From Neoroseomonas oryzicola (GTDB lineage: Bacteria; Pseudomonadota; Alphaproteobacteria; Acetobacterales; Acetobacteraceae), in contig NZ_JAAVUP010000010.1 of NCBI RefSeq assembly GCF_012163135.1, forward strand, positions 1 to 64,000: DNA of 64,000 nt, in the 5' to 3' direction. Each line of letters starts with the position of its first letter. Positions within the stretch are counted from its first letter, which is position 1. The notes beneath the pieces were generated by a model. It saw nothing but the letters and a program-made list of their open reading frames with translations. It had not been told where the DNA came from and ran no database searches. Below, piece after piece: positions 1 to 8,380 of the stretch. A program made the translations under genes and the position numbers.

Positions 1-113
1 AGGGGCGGGTCCGGGGACCTGGGGGGGGTCCGGGGCGCGGAGAAGAGGTGGGGGTGGGGGGGCCCCCCCCCCCCCAGCCCCCCCCGCGGAGGGCGGAAAG
101 CCCCCGGGAACCC
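1..113. other. G/C-homopolymer-rich non-coding stretch at window edge
   Basis: I see no credible gene here. The stretch is dominated by runs of G and then C: seven Gs at 56-62 directly followed by thirteen Cs at 63-75, then eight Cs at 78-85. The composition is more extreme than the intergenic regions elsewhere in the window. It lies downstream of the urea transporter operon. It may be a degenerate spacer, or sequence of lower reliability near a contig end. Confidence 0.5.
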
Positions 114-175
114 GGTTTCCAAAGGCCTTTCGGCCTTTGGCGGGGAGAGCCCGAGAGGGGCAGCGCCCCTCTCGG
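114..175 (-). repeat. Two-hairpin 3'-end repeat, copy 1 (downstream of urtE)
   Basis: Two perfect hairpins lie side by side. One is an 11-bp stem at 151-161/165-175 with a 3-base loop. The other is a 9-bp stem at 119-127/132-140 with a TTTC loop. Read in the direction of urtE, the first hairpin begins 8 bases after the stop codon, followed by CTCCCCGCCAAAGGCC and the second hairpin. The same layout recurs after the helicase gene (48641-48694) and, degenerate, after the gene ending at 23687. It probably acts as a transcript 3' end or mRNA stabiliser. Confidence 0.75.
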
Positions 176-182
176 TGAAAGA

Positions 183-875
183 CTAAACGGTCAGCAGGCG
201 CCGGACGGCTTCCTCGTCCAGTTCGCCAGGCGCGCCGGCGAGCGCCACTTCCCCGCGCACCATGATCGCGATGTGGTCCGCCAGGCTCCGGGCGAATTCG
301 TAGTACTGCTCCACCAGCAGGATTCCCATGCCGCGATCCTTCGCGAGATGGGCGATGACCTTGCCGATATCCTTGATCACGTTGGGCTGGATGCCCTCGG
401 TCGGCTCGTCGAGGATGAGCAGCCGCGGCCGCGCGCACAGCGCCCGCCCGATCGCCAGCTGCTGCTGCTGACCGCCCGAGAGGTCGCCGCCGCGCCGGCG
501 CAGGAACTGCCGCAGGATCGGGAACAGGTCGAAGACCTCGGCATCCACGCTCGACCCGCGCGGGGCGGCGGCGAGCGCGGTCTCGAGGTTCTCCTGCACC
601 GTCAGGAAGGGGAAGATCTCGCGACCCTGGGGCACGTAGCCGATGCCCCCGCGGGCGCGCTCGGCGGGGCCGAGGCGCGTGATGTCCCGCCCCTCCCAGG
701 TGATGCTGCCCGCCCCGACCCGCTCCAGCCCCATGATGGAACGCAGCAGGGAGGATTTGCCGACGCCGTTGCGGCCCAGCACGCAGGTCACCTTGCCGGG
801 TTCGACGGCCAGGGAGACGCCACGCAGGCAGAGGCTCGCGCCGTAGGAGAGGTCGATCGCGCGCACGTCGAGCAT
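183..875 (-). CDS. urtE: Urea ABC transporter ATP-binding subunit UrtE
   Basis: One of the two cytoplasmic ATPases (230 aa) that power urea import through the UrtBC channel. It is a LivF-type ABC ATPase: Walker A around residues 34-41 (GRNGVGKS), a Q-loop near 83, signature LSGGQ at 132-136 and Walker B LLILDEP at 152-158. The DEPTEGIQPNVI stretch after Walker B is characteristic of UrtE rather than a generic branched-chain amino acid ATPase. It is the last gene of urtABCDE and starts 3 bases after the urtD stop. A two-hairpin repeat follows its TAG stop. Urease genes are not seen in this window. Confidence 0.95.
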   Translation of the reverse strand: MLDVRAIDLSYGASLCLRGVSLAVEPGKVTCVLGRNGVGKSSLLRSIMGLERVGAGSITWEGRDITRLGPAERARGGIGYVPQGREIFPFLTVQENLETALAAAPRGSSVDAEVFDLFPILRQFLRRRGGDLSGGQQQQLAIGRALCARPRLLILDEPTEGIQPNVIKDIGKVIAHLAKDRGMGILLVEQYYEFARSLADHIAIMVRGEVALAGAPGELDEEAVRRLLTV

Positions 876-878
876 GTC

Positions 879-1616
879 TCAGCGCCCCAGATAGACCTCG
901 ATCACGCGCGGATCGTTCTGCACGTGGTCGATCGAGCCTTCGGACAAGACGCTGCCCTCATGCAGCACGGTGACGCGCCTTCCGAGGGCGCGGACGAATT
1001 CGAGGTCGTGTTCCACCACCACCACGCTGCGCTTGCCGGCGATGCCGACCAGCATGGCGGCGGTGTGCTCGGTCTCGGCATCCGTCATGCCGGCGACCGG
1101 TTCGTCCACCAGCAGCAGCTCCGGGTCCTGGGCGAGCAGCATGCCGATCTCGAGCCACTGCCGCTGGCCGTGGGAGAGGATGCCGGCGGGATCGTGCGCG
1201 CGCTCGACCAGGCCGACCTCGGTCATCACCTGGCCGATGCGGTCGGCGGCTTCCCCGGTCAGGTGCCACTTGATGCAGGCGATGGGGCCGCGTGGGGCCT
1301 TCAGGGCGAGCTCGATGTTCTCGAACACCGTGAGGTCGTCGAAGACCGTCGGCTTCTGGAACTTCCGCCCGATGCCGAGATTGGCGATGGTCGGCTCGTC
1401 CAGCCGCGTCAGGTCCATGTCCCCGAAGCGGACGGTGCCCGAGGTCGGCCGCGTCTTGCCGGTGATGACGTCCATCATCGTCGTCTTGCCGGCACCGTTG
1501 GGGCCGATGATGGCGCGCAGCTCGCCGGGTTCGACGACGAGGGAGAGGTTGTTCAGGGCGCGGAAGCCGTCGAACACGACGGTGACGCCGTCGAGGTAGA
1601 GCGAGCGCCCCTTCAT
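879..1616 (-). CDS. urtD: Urea ABC transporter ATP-binding subunit UrtD
   Basis: LivG-type ATPase (245 aa) of the urea importer. It has Walker A GPNGAGKT at residues 38-45, a signature written LSHGQ (147-151) instead of LSGGQ, and DEPVAGMT at 171-178; the last two are usual for UrtD. The ATG at 1614-1616 overlaps the urtC stop by four bases (ATGA), which settles the start; the open frame upstream belongs to the overlapping urtC. The two ATPases are expected to form a heterodimer under the UrtBC membrane domains. Confidence 0.95.
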   Translation of the reverse strand: MKGRSLYLDGVTVVFDGFRALNNLSLVVEPGELRAIIGPNGAGKTTMMDVITGKTRPTSGTVRFGDMDLTRLDEPTIANLGIGRKFQKPTVFDDLTVFENIELALKAPRGPIACIKWHLTGEAADRIGQVMTEVGLVERAHDPAGILSHGQRQWLEIGMLLAQDPELLLVDEPVAGMTDAETEHTAAMLVGIAGKRSVVVVEHDLEFVRALGRRVTVLHEGSVLSEGSIDHVQNDPRVIEVYLGR

Positions 1617-2716
1617 GCCCCGCGCCCCTTCTTCACCCGGTCGAACAGGCCGATCAGCCCGCGCGGCAGGAACAGCGTCACCGCCACGAAAAGCCCGCCG
1701 AGCGCGAAGAGCCAGAGGTCCGGCGCCGCCGAGGTCAGCCAGGTCTTGAGCGCATTGACCGAGAAGGCGCCGAGCAGCGCGCCCACCAGCGTCCCGCGCC
1801 CGCCGACCGCGACCCAGATGACGGCCTCGATGGAGTTGCCGGGGCTGAACTCGCCGGGATTGATGATGCCGACCTGCGGCACGTAGAGCGCGCCCGCGAG
1901 CCCCGCCAGCATGGCGGACAGGACGAAGGCGAACAGCTTGTGCCGCGTGGTGTCGTAGCCGAGGAAGCGCGCGCGGCTTTCGGCGTCGCGGATCGCGGTC
2001 AGCACGCGGCCGTACTTGGTGCGCGTCAGCGCAGCGCAGAGCAGCATCGATCCGACCAGCAGCACCAGCGAGGCGTAGAACAGCACCGCGCGGGCCGAGG
2101 GCGTGCCGAGCGGCATGCCCAGCAGTTCCTTGAAGTCGGTGAAGCCGTTGTTGCCGCCGAAGCCCATGTCGTTGCGGAAGAAGGCGAGCATCAGCGCGTA
2201 GGTCATCGCCTGCGTCAGGATCGAGAGGTAGACGCCGGTGATGCGGCTGCGGAAGGCGAGGAAGCCGACGACGAGCGCGAGTGCGCCCGGCACCAGCATC
2301 ACCATCAGCATGGCGTAAGGGAAGGACTGGAAGCCGTGCCAGAACCAGGGCAGCTCGGTGTAGCCCAGGAAGACCATGAAGTCGGGCAGCACGGGATGGC
2401 CATAGGCCCCGCGCGGCCCGATCAGCCGCATCAGGTGCATGCCCATCGCATAGCCGCCGAGCGCGAAGAACGCGCCATGGCCGAGCGAGAGGATGCCCGC
2501 ATACCCCCAGGCCAGGTCGAGGGAGAGCGCGAGCACCGCGTAGCAGATCCACTTGCCCGTGACGGAGACGATGAAGTCCGAGACGTGGAAGGCGCTGTCG
2601 CGCGGCAGCATGTTGAGGATCGGCAGCGCCGCGAGCAGCAGCACCGCGATGATCAGCCCCGTGCGGATGCCGAGGCGCATCCGCGACGGCGGCGGGGCGG
2701 TCAGGGCGATGCTCAC
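1613..2716 (-). CDS. urtC: Urea ABC transporter permease UrtC
   Basis: LivM-type inner-membrane permease (367 aa) that forms the urea channel with UrtB. Hydrophobic helices begin near residues 18-36 and continue to the C-terminus. The motif DLAWGYAGILSLGHGAFFALGGY is the signature of the LivM/UrtC family. The GTG start at 2714-2716 overlaps the urtB stop in a GTGA arrangement, a typical translationally coupled junction. The longer open frame upstream overlaps urtB and is not supported. The protein ends in a basic tail (FDRVKKGRGA). Confidence 0.95.
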   Translation of the reverse strand: MSIALTAPPPSRMRLGIRTGLIIAVLLLAALPILNMLPRDSAFHVSDFIVSVTGKWICYAVLALSLDLAWGYAGILSLGHGAFFALGGYAMGMHLMRLIGPRGAYGHPVLPDFMVFLGYTELPWFWHGFQSFPYAMLMVMLVPGALALVVGFLAFRSRITGVYLSILTQAMTYALMLAFFRNDMGFGGNNGFTDFKELLGMPLGTPSARAVLFYASLVLLVGSMLLCAALTRTKYGRVLTAIRDAESRARFLGYDTTRHKLFAFVLSAMLAGLAGALYVPQVGIINPGEFSPGNSIEAVIWVAVGGRGTLVGALLGAFSVNALKTWLTSAAPDLWLFALGGLFVAVTLFLPRGLIGLFDRVKKGRGA

Positions 2717-4275
2717 TGTTCCGCCGCCCGGCCCTTGAGGGCAAACAGGCCACGCGGGCGGCGCTGGATGAAGAACATGATCGCCACCAGCACGAAGACC
2801 TTGGCCAGCACCACGCCGGCGAAGGGCTCCAGCATCTTGTTGACGACGCCGAGCGTCATGGCGCCGACCAGCGTGCCGGCGAGCGACCCGACGCCGCCGA
2901 AGACCACCACCATGAAGCTGTCGATGATGTAGCCGGTGCCGAGGTTGGGCGAGACGTTGTCGATCTGGCTGAGTGCCACGCCCGCGATGCCCGCGATGCC
3001 CGACCCGAAGGCGAAGGTCAGCGCATCGACCCGCCCGGTGCGGATGCCCATGGCCGAGGCGATCCGCCGGTTCTGCGTCACCGCCCGCATCTCGAGCCCG
3101 AAGCGGGTGAAGCGGATCGCCGCCACCGTCAGCCCCAGCACGGCCAGCGAGAAGACCAGGATCCACAGCCGGTTCTGCGTCACCATGACGCCGAGCGGCA
3201 GTTCCAGCGTGCCCTGCATCCAGGGCGGGCTCGACACCTCGCGGTTCTGCGCCCCGAAGCCGAGCCGCACCGCCTGCTGGATCATCATGCCGACGCCGAA
3301 GGTCAGCAGCAGCGTCTCGAGCGGGCGGCCATAGAGGTGCCGGATCAGCCCGCGTTCCAGCGCCGCGCCGCAGGCCGCAGCCACCAGGAAGGCCGCCGGC
3401 ACGGACAGCGGCAGCGACCAGGGCGCGAGGCCGGGAATGTCGCGCAGCGCTTCCTGCATCACGAAGGTCGTGTAGGCGCCGAGCATGACGAACTCGCCAT
3501 GGGCCATGTTGATGACGCCCATGACGCCGAAGGTCACGGCCAACCCCAGGGCAGCGAGCAGCAGCACCGAGCCCAGCGACAGGCCCTGGAACAGCGTCTC
3601 GAAGGCGTGGCGGATGGTCAGGCGCCGGTCGATGGAGGCGATGGCGGCGTCGATCTCGCCGGCGAGCGCCGGGTTCGTCGCACGCGCCTCGAGCAGGATG
3701 CCGCGCGCCTCGGCCGAGGAGGTTTCGCCAAGGGCTGCGATGCCTGCGCGCTTCGCGGCTTCGTCCGGGGAAGCCATGCGCGAGGCGGCGAGCGCGAGTT
3801 CGAGCCGCTCGCGCACCCGGCTCAGGGTCTCGCGCGCCAGCGCGGCCTCGAGCAGGGGGATGTTCTCCACGCTGCGGCTGCGGAAGACCGCCTCGGCGGC
3901 GGCGAGCCGCTCGGCCGGGTCGGGGGAAACGAGCGACAGCCGCCCGAGCGCGCCGCGCAGCGCCTGGCGGACGCGGTTGTTGATGCGCAGGGGCTCGGCG
4001 CCGGCGGGATCGGCCGCGGCGCCGGTCGCGACCTCGGTGACGCGGTCGCCCTCGCGGATCAGCAGCGTGCCATCGGGGCGCTTGAGCAGCCGCCCGTCCG
4101 ACAGCGCCCGCAGGATGGGCACGGCGCGCGGGTCACCCAGCGCGCCGAGCCGGTCGGTCGCCTCGGCCTGCTGGGCGAAACCTCCACCGAGGCCAGGCAG
4201 CGCGTCGGAGAAGGCGTCCTGCGCGCGCCCGGTCAGGGGCGCGAGCAGGAGCAGCAGGACGAGGAGGAAGCGCAT
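2713..4275 (-). CDS. urtB: Urea ABC transporter permease UrtB
   Basis: LivH-type permease of 520 aa. It is longer than ordinary LivH proteins because UrtB proteins carry an extra N-terminal periplasmic region. Here that region is a cleavable-looking signal peptide (residues 1-18, ending GRAQ) plus about 190 residues of helical, repeat-like sequence (GDPRAVPILRALSDGRLL and similar). The multi-helix channel domain follows from about residue 225, with the family motif GVMGVINMAHGEFVMLGAY. The ATG shares one base with the urtA TGA stop (TGATG). Its position between urtA and urtC matches urt operons generally. Confidence 0.95.
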   Translation of the reverse strand: MRFLLVLLLLLAPLTGRAQDAFSDALPGLGGGFAQQAEATDRLGALGDPRAVPILRALSDGRLLKRPDGTLLIREGDRVTEVATGAAADPAGAEPLRINNRVRQALRGALGRLSLVSPDPAERLAAAEAVFRSRSVENIPLLEAALARETLSRVRERLELALAASRMASPDEAAKRAGIAALGETSSAEARGILLEARATNPALAGEIDAAIASIDRRLTIRHAFETLFQGLSLGSVLLLAALGLAVTFGVMGVINMAHGEFVMLGAYTTFVMQEALRDIPGLAPWSLPLSVPAAFLVAAACGAALERGLIRHLYGRPLETLLLTFGVGMMIQQAVRLGFGAQNREVSSPPWMQGTLELPLGVMVTQNRLWILVFSLAVLGLTVAAIRFTRFGLEMRAVTQNRRIASAMGIRTGRVDALTFAFGSGIAGIAGVALSQIDNVSPNLGTGYIIDSFMVVVFGGVGSLAGTLVGAMTLGVVNKMLEPFAGVVLAKVFVLVAIMFFIQRRPRGLFALKGRAAEQ

Positions 4276-5516
4276 CAGCCGCGGCGGCGGTTCGCGTTCT
4301 CGGGGATGAACTGCGACCAGTTCTCCGCCGGGACGACGGTCGGCGTCTTCCAGACGATGTTGAACTGGCCGTCAGCCTGGACCTCACCGATCATCACCGG
4401 CTTGGACAGGTGGTGGTTCGGCAGCATCTTTTCGGTGTAGCCGGCGGGTGCCGCGAATTCCTGGCCGATCACCGAGGTCCGGACCGCGTCGACCGCCGTG
4501 GTGCGGGCGGCGGCCACGGCCTGGGCCCACATGTTGAAGCCGGTGTAGGTGGCCTCCATCGGGTCGTTGGTCACGCGGCGCGGGTTCTTGATGTAGGCCT
4601 GCCAGAGGTTCTTGAACTCGGTGTTCGCCGGCGACTGCACCGACATGAAGTAGTTCCAGGCGGCCAGGTGGCCGACCAGCGGGCGGGTGTCGATGCCGGC
4701 CAGTTCTTCCTCGCCGACCGAGAAGGCAACGCAGGGGATGTCCTCGGCCTTGATGCCCTGGTTGCCGAGCTCGCGGTAGAAGGGAACGTTCGCGTCGCCG
4801 TTGATGGTCGACACGATGGCGGTCTTCTTGCCCTGGTTGGCGAAGGCCTTCACGCGCGTGACGATGCCCTGCCAGTCGCTGTGACCGAACGGGGTGTATT
4901 CCTCCATGATGTCGGCGTTGCCGATGCCCTTGGAGTTCAGGAAGCCGCGCAGGATGCGGTTGGTGGTGCGCGGATAGACGTAGTCGGTGCCGAGCAGGAC
5001 GATGCGCTGCGCACCGCCGCCATCGGCCGACATCAGATATTCCACCGCGGGGATCGCCTGCTGGTTCGGCGCCGCGCCGGTGTAGAAGATGTTGCGGCTC
5101 TCTTCCTCGCCCTCGTACTGGACGGGGTAGAAGAGCATGCCGTTCAGCTCCTCGAAGACCGGCAGGACGGACTTGCGGGACACCGAGGTCCAGCAGCCGA
5201 AGGTCACGTCGACCTTGTGGACCTGCAGCAGCTCGCGCGCCTTTTCGGCGAACAGCGGCCAGTTGGAGGCGGGATCGACCACCACGGCCTCGAGCCGCCG
5301 GCCGAGCAGGCCGCCCTTGCTGTTCTGGTATTCCACCATCATCAGCACGGTGTCGCGCAGCGCGGTCTCGGAGATCGCCATGGTGCCGGACAGCGAGTGC
5401 AGCACGCCGATCTTGATCGGGGCCGACTGCGCCATCGAGGGGCGGATCGCGGGGGCGGTCAGGGCGGCGCCAAGACCCGCGAGGGCGGCGCGGCGGGTAA
5501 GGGTGGGTCGGGTCAA
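4275..5516 (-). CDS. urtA: Urea-binding periplasmic protein UrtA
   Basis: Periplasmic substrate-binding protein of the urea importer (413 aa). The mature domain begins IKIGVLHSLSGTMAISE and carries typical UrtA stretches such as VFGCW-like TFGCWTSVSRKSVLPVFE and FYPVQYEGEE. I place the start at a TTG (5514-5516): it has GGAGG six bases upstream, and it gives a complete Tat-type signal peptide (TRRAALAGLG, cleavage after PSMAQ). No ATG is available in the right place; the first in-frame ATG falls inside the signal peptide. A sigma54 promoter match lies about 65 bases upstream, suggesting NtrC-type nitrogen control. Confidence 0.93.
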   Translation of the reverse strand: MTRPTLTRRAALAGLGAALTAPAIRPSMAQSAPIKIGVLHSLSGTMAISETALRDTVLMMVEYQNSKGGLLGRRLEAVVVDPASNWPLFAEKARELLQVHKVDVTFGCWTSVSRKSVLPVFEELNGMLFYPVQYEGEEESRNIFYTGAAPNQQAIPAVEYLMSADGGGAQRIVLLGTDYVYPRTTNRILRGFLNSKGIGNADIMEEYTPFGHSDWQGIVTRVKAFANQGKKTAIVSTINGDANVPFYRELGNQGIKAEDIPCVAFSVGEEELAGIDTRPLVGHLAAWNYFMSVQSPANTEFKNLWQAYIKNPRRVTNDPMEATYTGFNMWAQAVAAARTTAVDAVRTSVIGQEFAAPAGYTEKMLPNHHLSKPVMIGEVQADGQFNIVWKTPTVVPAENWSQFIPENANRRRG

Positions 5517-5581
5517 GGTCTGCCTCCGTGCGGATGTCGCGCCGACGCCATCGGCGGCGCGTTGGTCCGGCCAGGGGAAGC

Positions 5582-5597
5582 AGCAGATTCCGTGCCA
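5582..5597 (-). promoter_or_regulatory. Putative sigma54 (RpoN) promoter of urtABCDE
   Basis: On the minus strand the sequence reads TGGCACGGAATCTGCT. It matches the -24/-12 consensus TGGCAC-N5-TTGCW with one mismatch, and the invariant GG and GC dinucleotides are exactly ten bases apart. Transcription would start near 5571, leaving a leader of about 55 bases before the urtA TTG. Nitrogen-responsive sigma54 control of urea uptake is common in proteobacteria. Confidence 0.65.
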
Positions 5598-5622
5598 GCG
5601 TTTCCGGCAGGCGGAACCGGAT

Positions 5623-5634
5623 CTTGTATGCAAG
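5623..5634. promoter_or_regulatory. Palindrome resembling a GntR-type operator upstream of urtA
   Basis: CTTGTATGCAAG is a near-perfect 12-bp palindrome (half sites CTTG/CAAG), about 26 bases upstream of the sigma54 -24 element. FadR/GntR-family regulators often bind TTGTATACAA-like sites, so it could be an activator or repressor site for urt. This rests on one copy only. Confidence 0.3.
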
Positions 5635-5704
5635 AACCGCTCAATCGGCAGGCAGACCGCCCAGGCCGCGGGCAGAAAACGCCCGCGACCTGGACGCGGC
5701 TGCC

Positions 5705-7318
5705 TTATCGGGCGGCGGCGTCGGCCCGGATGAAGGCGGCCGCGCGTTCCGCGACCAGCATCACCGCCGGCTGGATGTTCGGCGAGGGGATGAGCGGGAA
5801 GGCCGAGGCATCCGCCACCCGCAGCCCCGCGACACCGCGTACCCGCAGTTCCGGGTCGAGCACCGCCATCGGGTCGGTCCCCATCTTCGCCGTGCCGCAG
5901 GGGTGGAACACCGTCCCCGCCGTGGCGCGGATGTTCTCGAGCAGCGCCTCGTCGGTCGTCGCGGCCGGACCGGGGCGCAGTTCCTCCTCGATGAGCGACG
6001 CGAGCGGCGCCTGCGCCGCGACCTTCCGCCCGAGATGCGCCGCACCCAGCATGACGCGGATGTCGTTCGGATGATCGAGGTAGTTCGGCCGGATACCCGG
6101 CTTGTCCCGCACGTCGGGCGACTTCAGGAAGATCTCGCCGCGGCTGTCGGGGCGGCAGACGCCGTAGTTGAACATGAAGCCCGGGAAGTCCTGCAGGCCC
6201 TTCATGTAGTCGAAGGTCGAGAAGTTCACGAAGAGGAACTGGATCTCCGCTTCCTCGGCGCCCGGCGTGACGCGGGCGAAGGCATTCGCCTCGCCGGCGC
6301 CGATCGACAGCGGCCCGGTGCGCGAGAGCAGGTAGTCGAGCCCCATCTTCGCCTTGCGGAAGGGCGATTGCAGGATCTCGTTCAGCGTGCCGCAGGGCTT
6401 GGACCGGTAGATGAACTTCGCGATCAGATGGTCCTGCAGGTTCTTGCCCACGCCCGGGCTGTGATGGACCACGGGGATGCCGAGGCCCTGCAGCGCCGCA
6501 CCGTCGCCGATGCCCGAGAGCATCAGCAGCTTCGGCGTCTCGAGCGCGCCCGTGGAACAGACGATCTCGCGCGCCGCGCGGAAGGTGACGGGCTGGCCGT
6601 TCTGCAGCGCCTCGACCGCGACGGCGCGGCCGTCCTCGACCACGATGCGCGTCGCGAGCACGCCCGTCTCGACGAGCAGGTTGCCGCGCGCCATGGCGGG
6701 GTGGAGGTATTCCTTCGCGGTCGAGGAACGCTTTCCGCCATTCACGTTCAACTGCACGGGGCCCGCGCCGTCGATCGCCGAGCCGTCGTTCCAGTCGCGA
6801 TTGCGTGGCAGGCCGGCGGCGATGCAGGCCTCGACGAAGGCGGCCGCCGCGGGTGCGAGGCGGCGCGGTTCGCGCACATGGATGGCGCCGGCGCTGCCGC
6901 GCGCGGGGTCGGGCGCGCCGTCCCAATGTTCGATGCGGCGGAAGACGGGCGCGACGTCCTCATAGGACCAGCCGCGCGCGCCGGACTGGGCCCAGCGGTT
7001 GTAGTCGTTGGGGCTGCCGCGCAGGAAGACCAGGCCGTTCACGCTGCCCGACCCGCCCAGCACCTTGCCGCGCGGCCAGTGGATGCTGCGGCCGTTCAGG
7101 TTGGGCTCGGGCTCGGTCAGGTAGTCCCAGTCGTAGCGCTTGCTGCCATAGAGCTTCGCATAGCCCGCCGGCAGGCTGATCCAGATGTCGCGGTCGGGCG
7201 GCCCGGCTTCGAGCAGCAGGACGCGGCAGCCGGGATCCTCCGACAGCCGCGCCGCCACGATGCAGCCGGCGGACCCGCCGCCGACGACGATGACGTCCGC
7301 AGTTCGCGTATCGCTCAC
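5705..7318 (-). CDS. GMC-family FAD oxidoreductase (choline/alcohol dehydrogenase type)
   Basis: FAD-dependent flavoenzyme of 537 aa. The N-terminal dinucleotide fold is IVVGGGSAGCIVAARL (about residues 10-25), followed by LLLEAG. The GMC signature is around PRGKVLGGSGSVNGLVFLRG (residues 83-102), and the C-terminal region contains FHPCGTAKMG, which supplies the catalytic histidine, and NIQPAVMLVAERAA. Members oxidise choline, polyethylene glycol or other alcohols; the substrate cannot be read from sequence. The GTG start at 7316-7318 overlaps the upstream Bug gene stop (GTGA), so the two form an operon. That pairing suggests an organic acid or alcohol is imported and then oxidised. Confidence 0.88.
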   Translation of the reverse strand: MSDTRTADVIVVGGGSAGCIVAARLSEDPGCRVLLLEAGPPDRDIWISLPAGYAKLYGSKRYDWDYLTEPEPNLNGRSIHWPRGKVLGGSGSVNGLVFLRGSPNDYNRWAQSGARGWSYEDVAPVFRRIEHWDGAPDPARGSAGAIHVREPRRLAPAAAAFVEACIAAGLPRNRDWNDGSAIDGAGPVQLNVNGGKRSSTAKEYLHPAMARGNLLVETGVLATRIVVEDGRAVAVEALQNGQPVTFRAAREIVCSTGALETPKLLMLSGIGDGAALQGLGIPVVHHSPGVGKNLQDHLIAKFIYRSKPCGTLNEILQSPFRKAKMGLDYLLSRTGPLSIGAGEANAFARVTPGAEEAEIQFLFVNFSTFDYMKGLQDFPGFMFNYGVCRPDSRGEIFLKSPDVRDKPGIRPNYLDHPNDIRVMLGAAHLGRKVAAQAPLASLIEEELRPGPAATTDEALLENIRATAGTVFHPCGTAKMGTDPMAVLDPELRVRGVAGLRVADASAFPLIPSPNIQPAVMLVAERAAAFIRADAAAR

Positions 7319-8307
7319 AGTTCCATCCGTACGCCGGTGCGGTCCACCACGCCCTTGAACTTGTCGAGCTCGGCCTGGAAGAAGGCGCGGGCGTCGGCGG
7401 GCGTGTTCGGCCGCGTGTAGGCGGTGATGCCCGCCACGAGGAAGCGTTCCTGCAGCTGCGGGTCGCGCAGCGCGCTGTTGATGGCGCGGTTCAGCGTCTC
7501 GGTCACCGCGGGCGCCATGCGGGGCGGGCCGATGACGGCGAACCAGTTGCCGATGTCGAAGCCCGGCATCCCCGATTCCGCGAGCGTCGGGATATCGGGG
7601 AAGGTCGGGAAGCGATCGAGGCCGGTCAGCGCGATGCCGCGCACGCGGTTGTCGCGCACCTGCGCCGCCGCAGAGGCGAGCACGGCCACGCCCCAGGCCG
7701 TCTCCCCGCGCGCGATGCTTTCCACCATCAGCCCGCCGGAGCGGTAGGGGATGTGCTCGAACTTGCCGCCCAGGCCGAGTGCCACGGCGATGGATTCGGC
7801 CGCGAAATGCGGGATCGATCCGACGCCCGAGGAGGCATAGGGCAGCCGGTCCTGCGGCCCGGCGCGCAGCTTCGCCACGGCTTCAGCCGCATTGGCTGCC
7901 GGGAAGTTCGGCGCCGCGACCATGATGAGCGGCCCGTTCGCGGCGATGGCGACGTGGGTGAAGTCGTCCATCGGGTTGTATCGGGTGCCGCCGGCGACCG
8001 CGTGCGGAATGAGGGCGTGGGACGACGCCTCGTTCAGCATCAGGATGGTGCCGTCGGGCTGCTGGCGGCGCAGCCATTCGGCCGCGACCGTGCCGGAGGC
8101 GCCGGGCCGGTTCTCGACGACCACGCGGGAATTGGGCCCGAGGAAGCCCTGCATGCGGTCGGCCAGCAGCCGCGCCGTGATGTCGGTCGACCCGCCGGGC
8201 GAGAAGCCGCTGACCAGCGTGATCGGGCGGTCGGGCAGGACCTGCTGGGCCCGCGCGACGGCTGGCATGGCGAGGGCGGCTGCGGCAAGCAGGCTGCGGC
8301 GGTTCAT
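7315..8307 (-). CDS. Bug-family (TctC) tripartite tricarboxylate transporter binding protein
   Basis: Periplasmic solute-binding protein (330 aa) of the Bug/TctC family. A signal peptide (MNRRSLLAAAALAMPAVARAQ) is followed by the family hallmark PITLVSGFSPGGSTDITARLLA (around residues 28-50) and later PFRSG-like and LPTLAESG motifs. Bug proteins bind carboxylates or other small polar ligands. No TctA or TctB membrane subunits are encoded nearby, so it is an orphan, as is typical of genomes rich in this family. It is the first gene of an overlapping pair with the GMC oxidoreductase. Confidence 0.9.
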   Translation of the reverse strand: MNRRSLLAAAALAMPAVARAQQVLPDRPITLVSGFSPGGSTDITARLLADRMQGFLGPNSRVVVENRPGASGTVAAEWLRRQQPDGTILMLNEASSHALIPHAVAGGTRYNPMDDFTHVAIAANGPLIMVAAPNFPAANAAEAVAKLRAGPQDRLPYASSGVGSIPHFAAESIAVALGLGGKFEHIPYRSGGLMVESIARGETAWGVAVLASAAAQVRDNRVRGIALTGLDRFPTFPDIPTLAESGMPGFDIGNWFAVIGPPRMAPAVTETLNRAINSALRDPQLQERFLVAGITAYTRPNTPADARAFFQAELDKFKGVVDRTGVRMEL

Positions 8308-8380
8308 CCTGGGCGTCTCCCGTCGTGGTTATGGTTCTGCGCGCAGGGAAGCGCCGAACGCGCCCCGGGGCAAGCCGCCC

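Noticed and set aside
48-1886. 612-codon plus-strand frame over urtE/urtD/urtC
   Set aside because: Begins in G/C homopolymers and reads antisense to three clear transporter genes.
1613-3166. 517-codon version of UrtC
   Set aside because: The first 150 residues overlap urtB out of frame; the GTGA junction gives the usual length.
5517-6926. Upstream extension of the urtA frame
   Set aside because: It overlaps the GMC oxidoreductase in another frame; the TTG with GGAGG and Tat signal is a better start.
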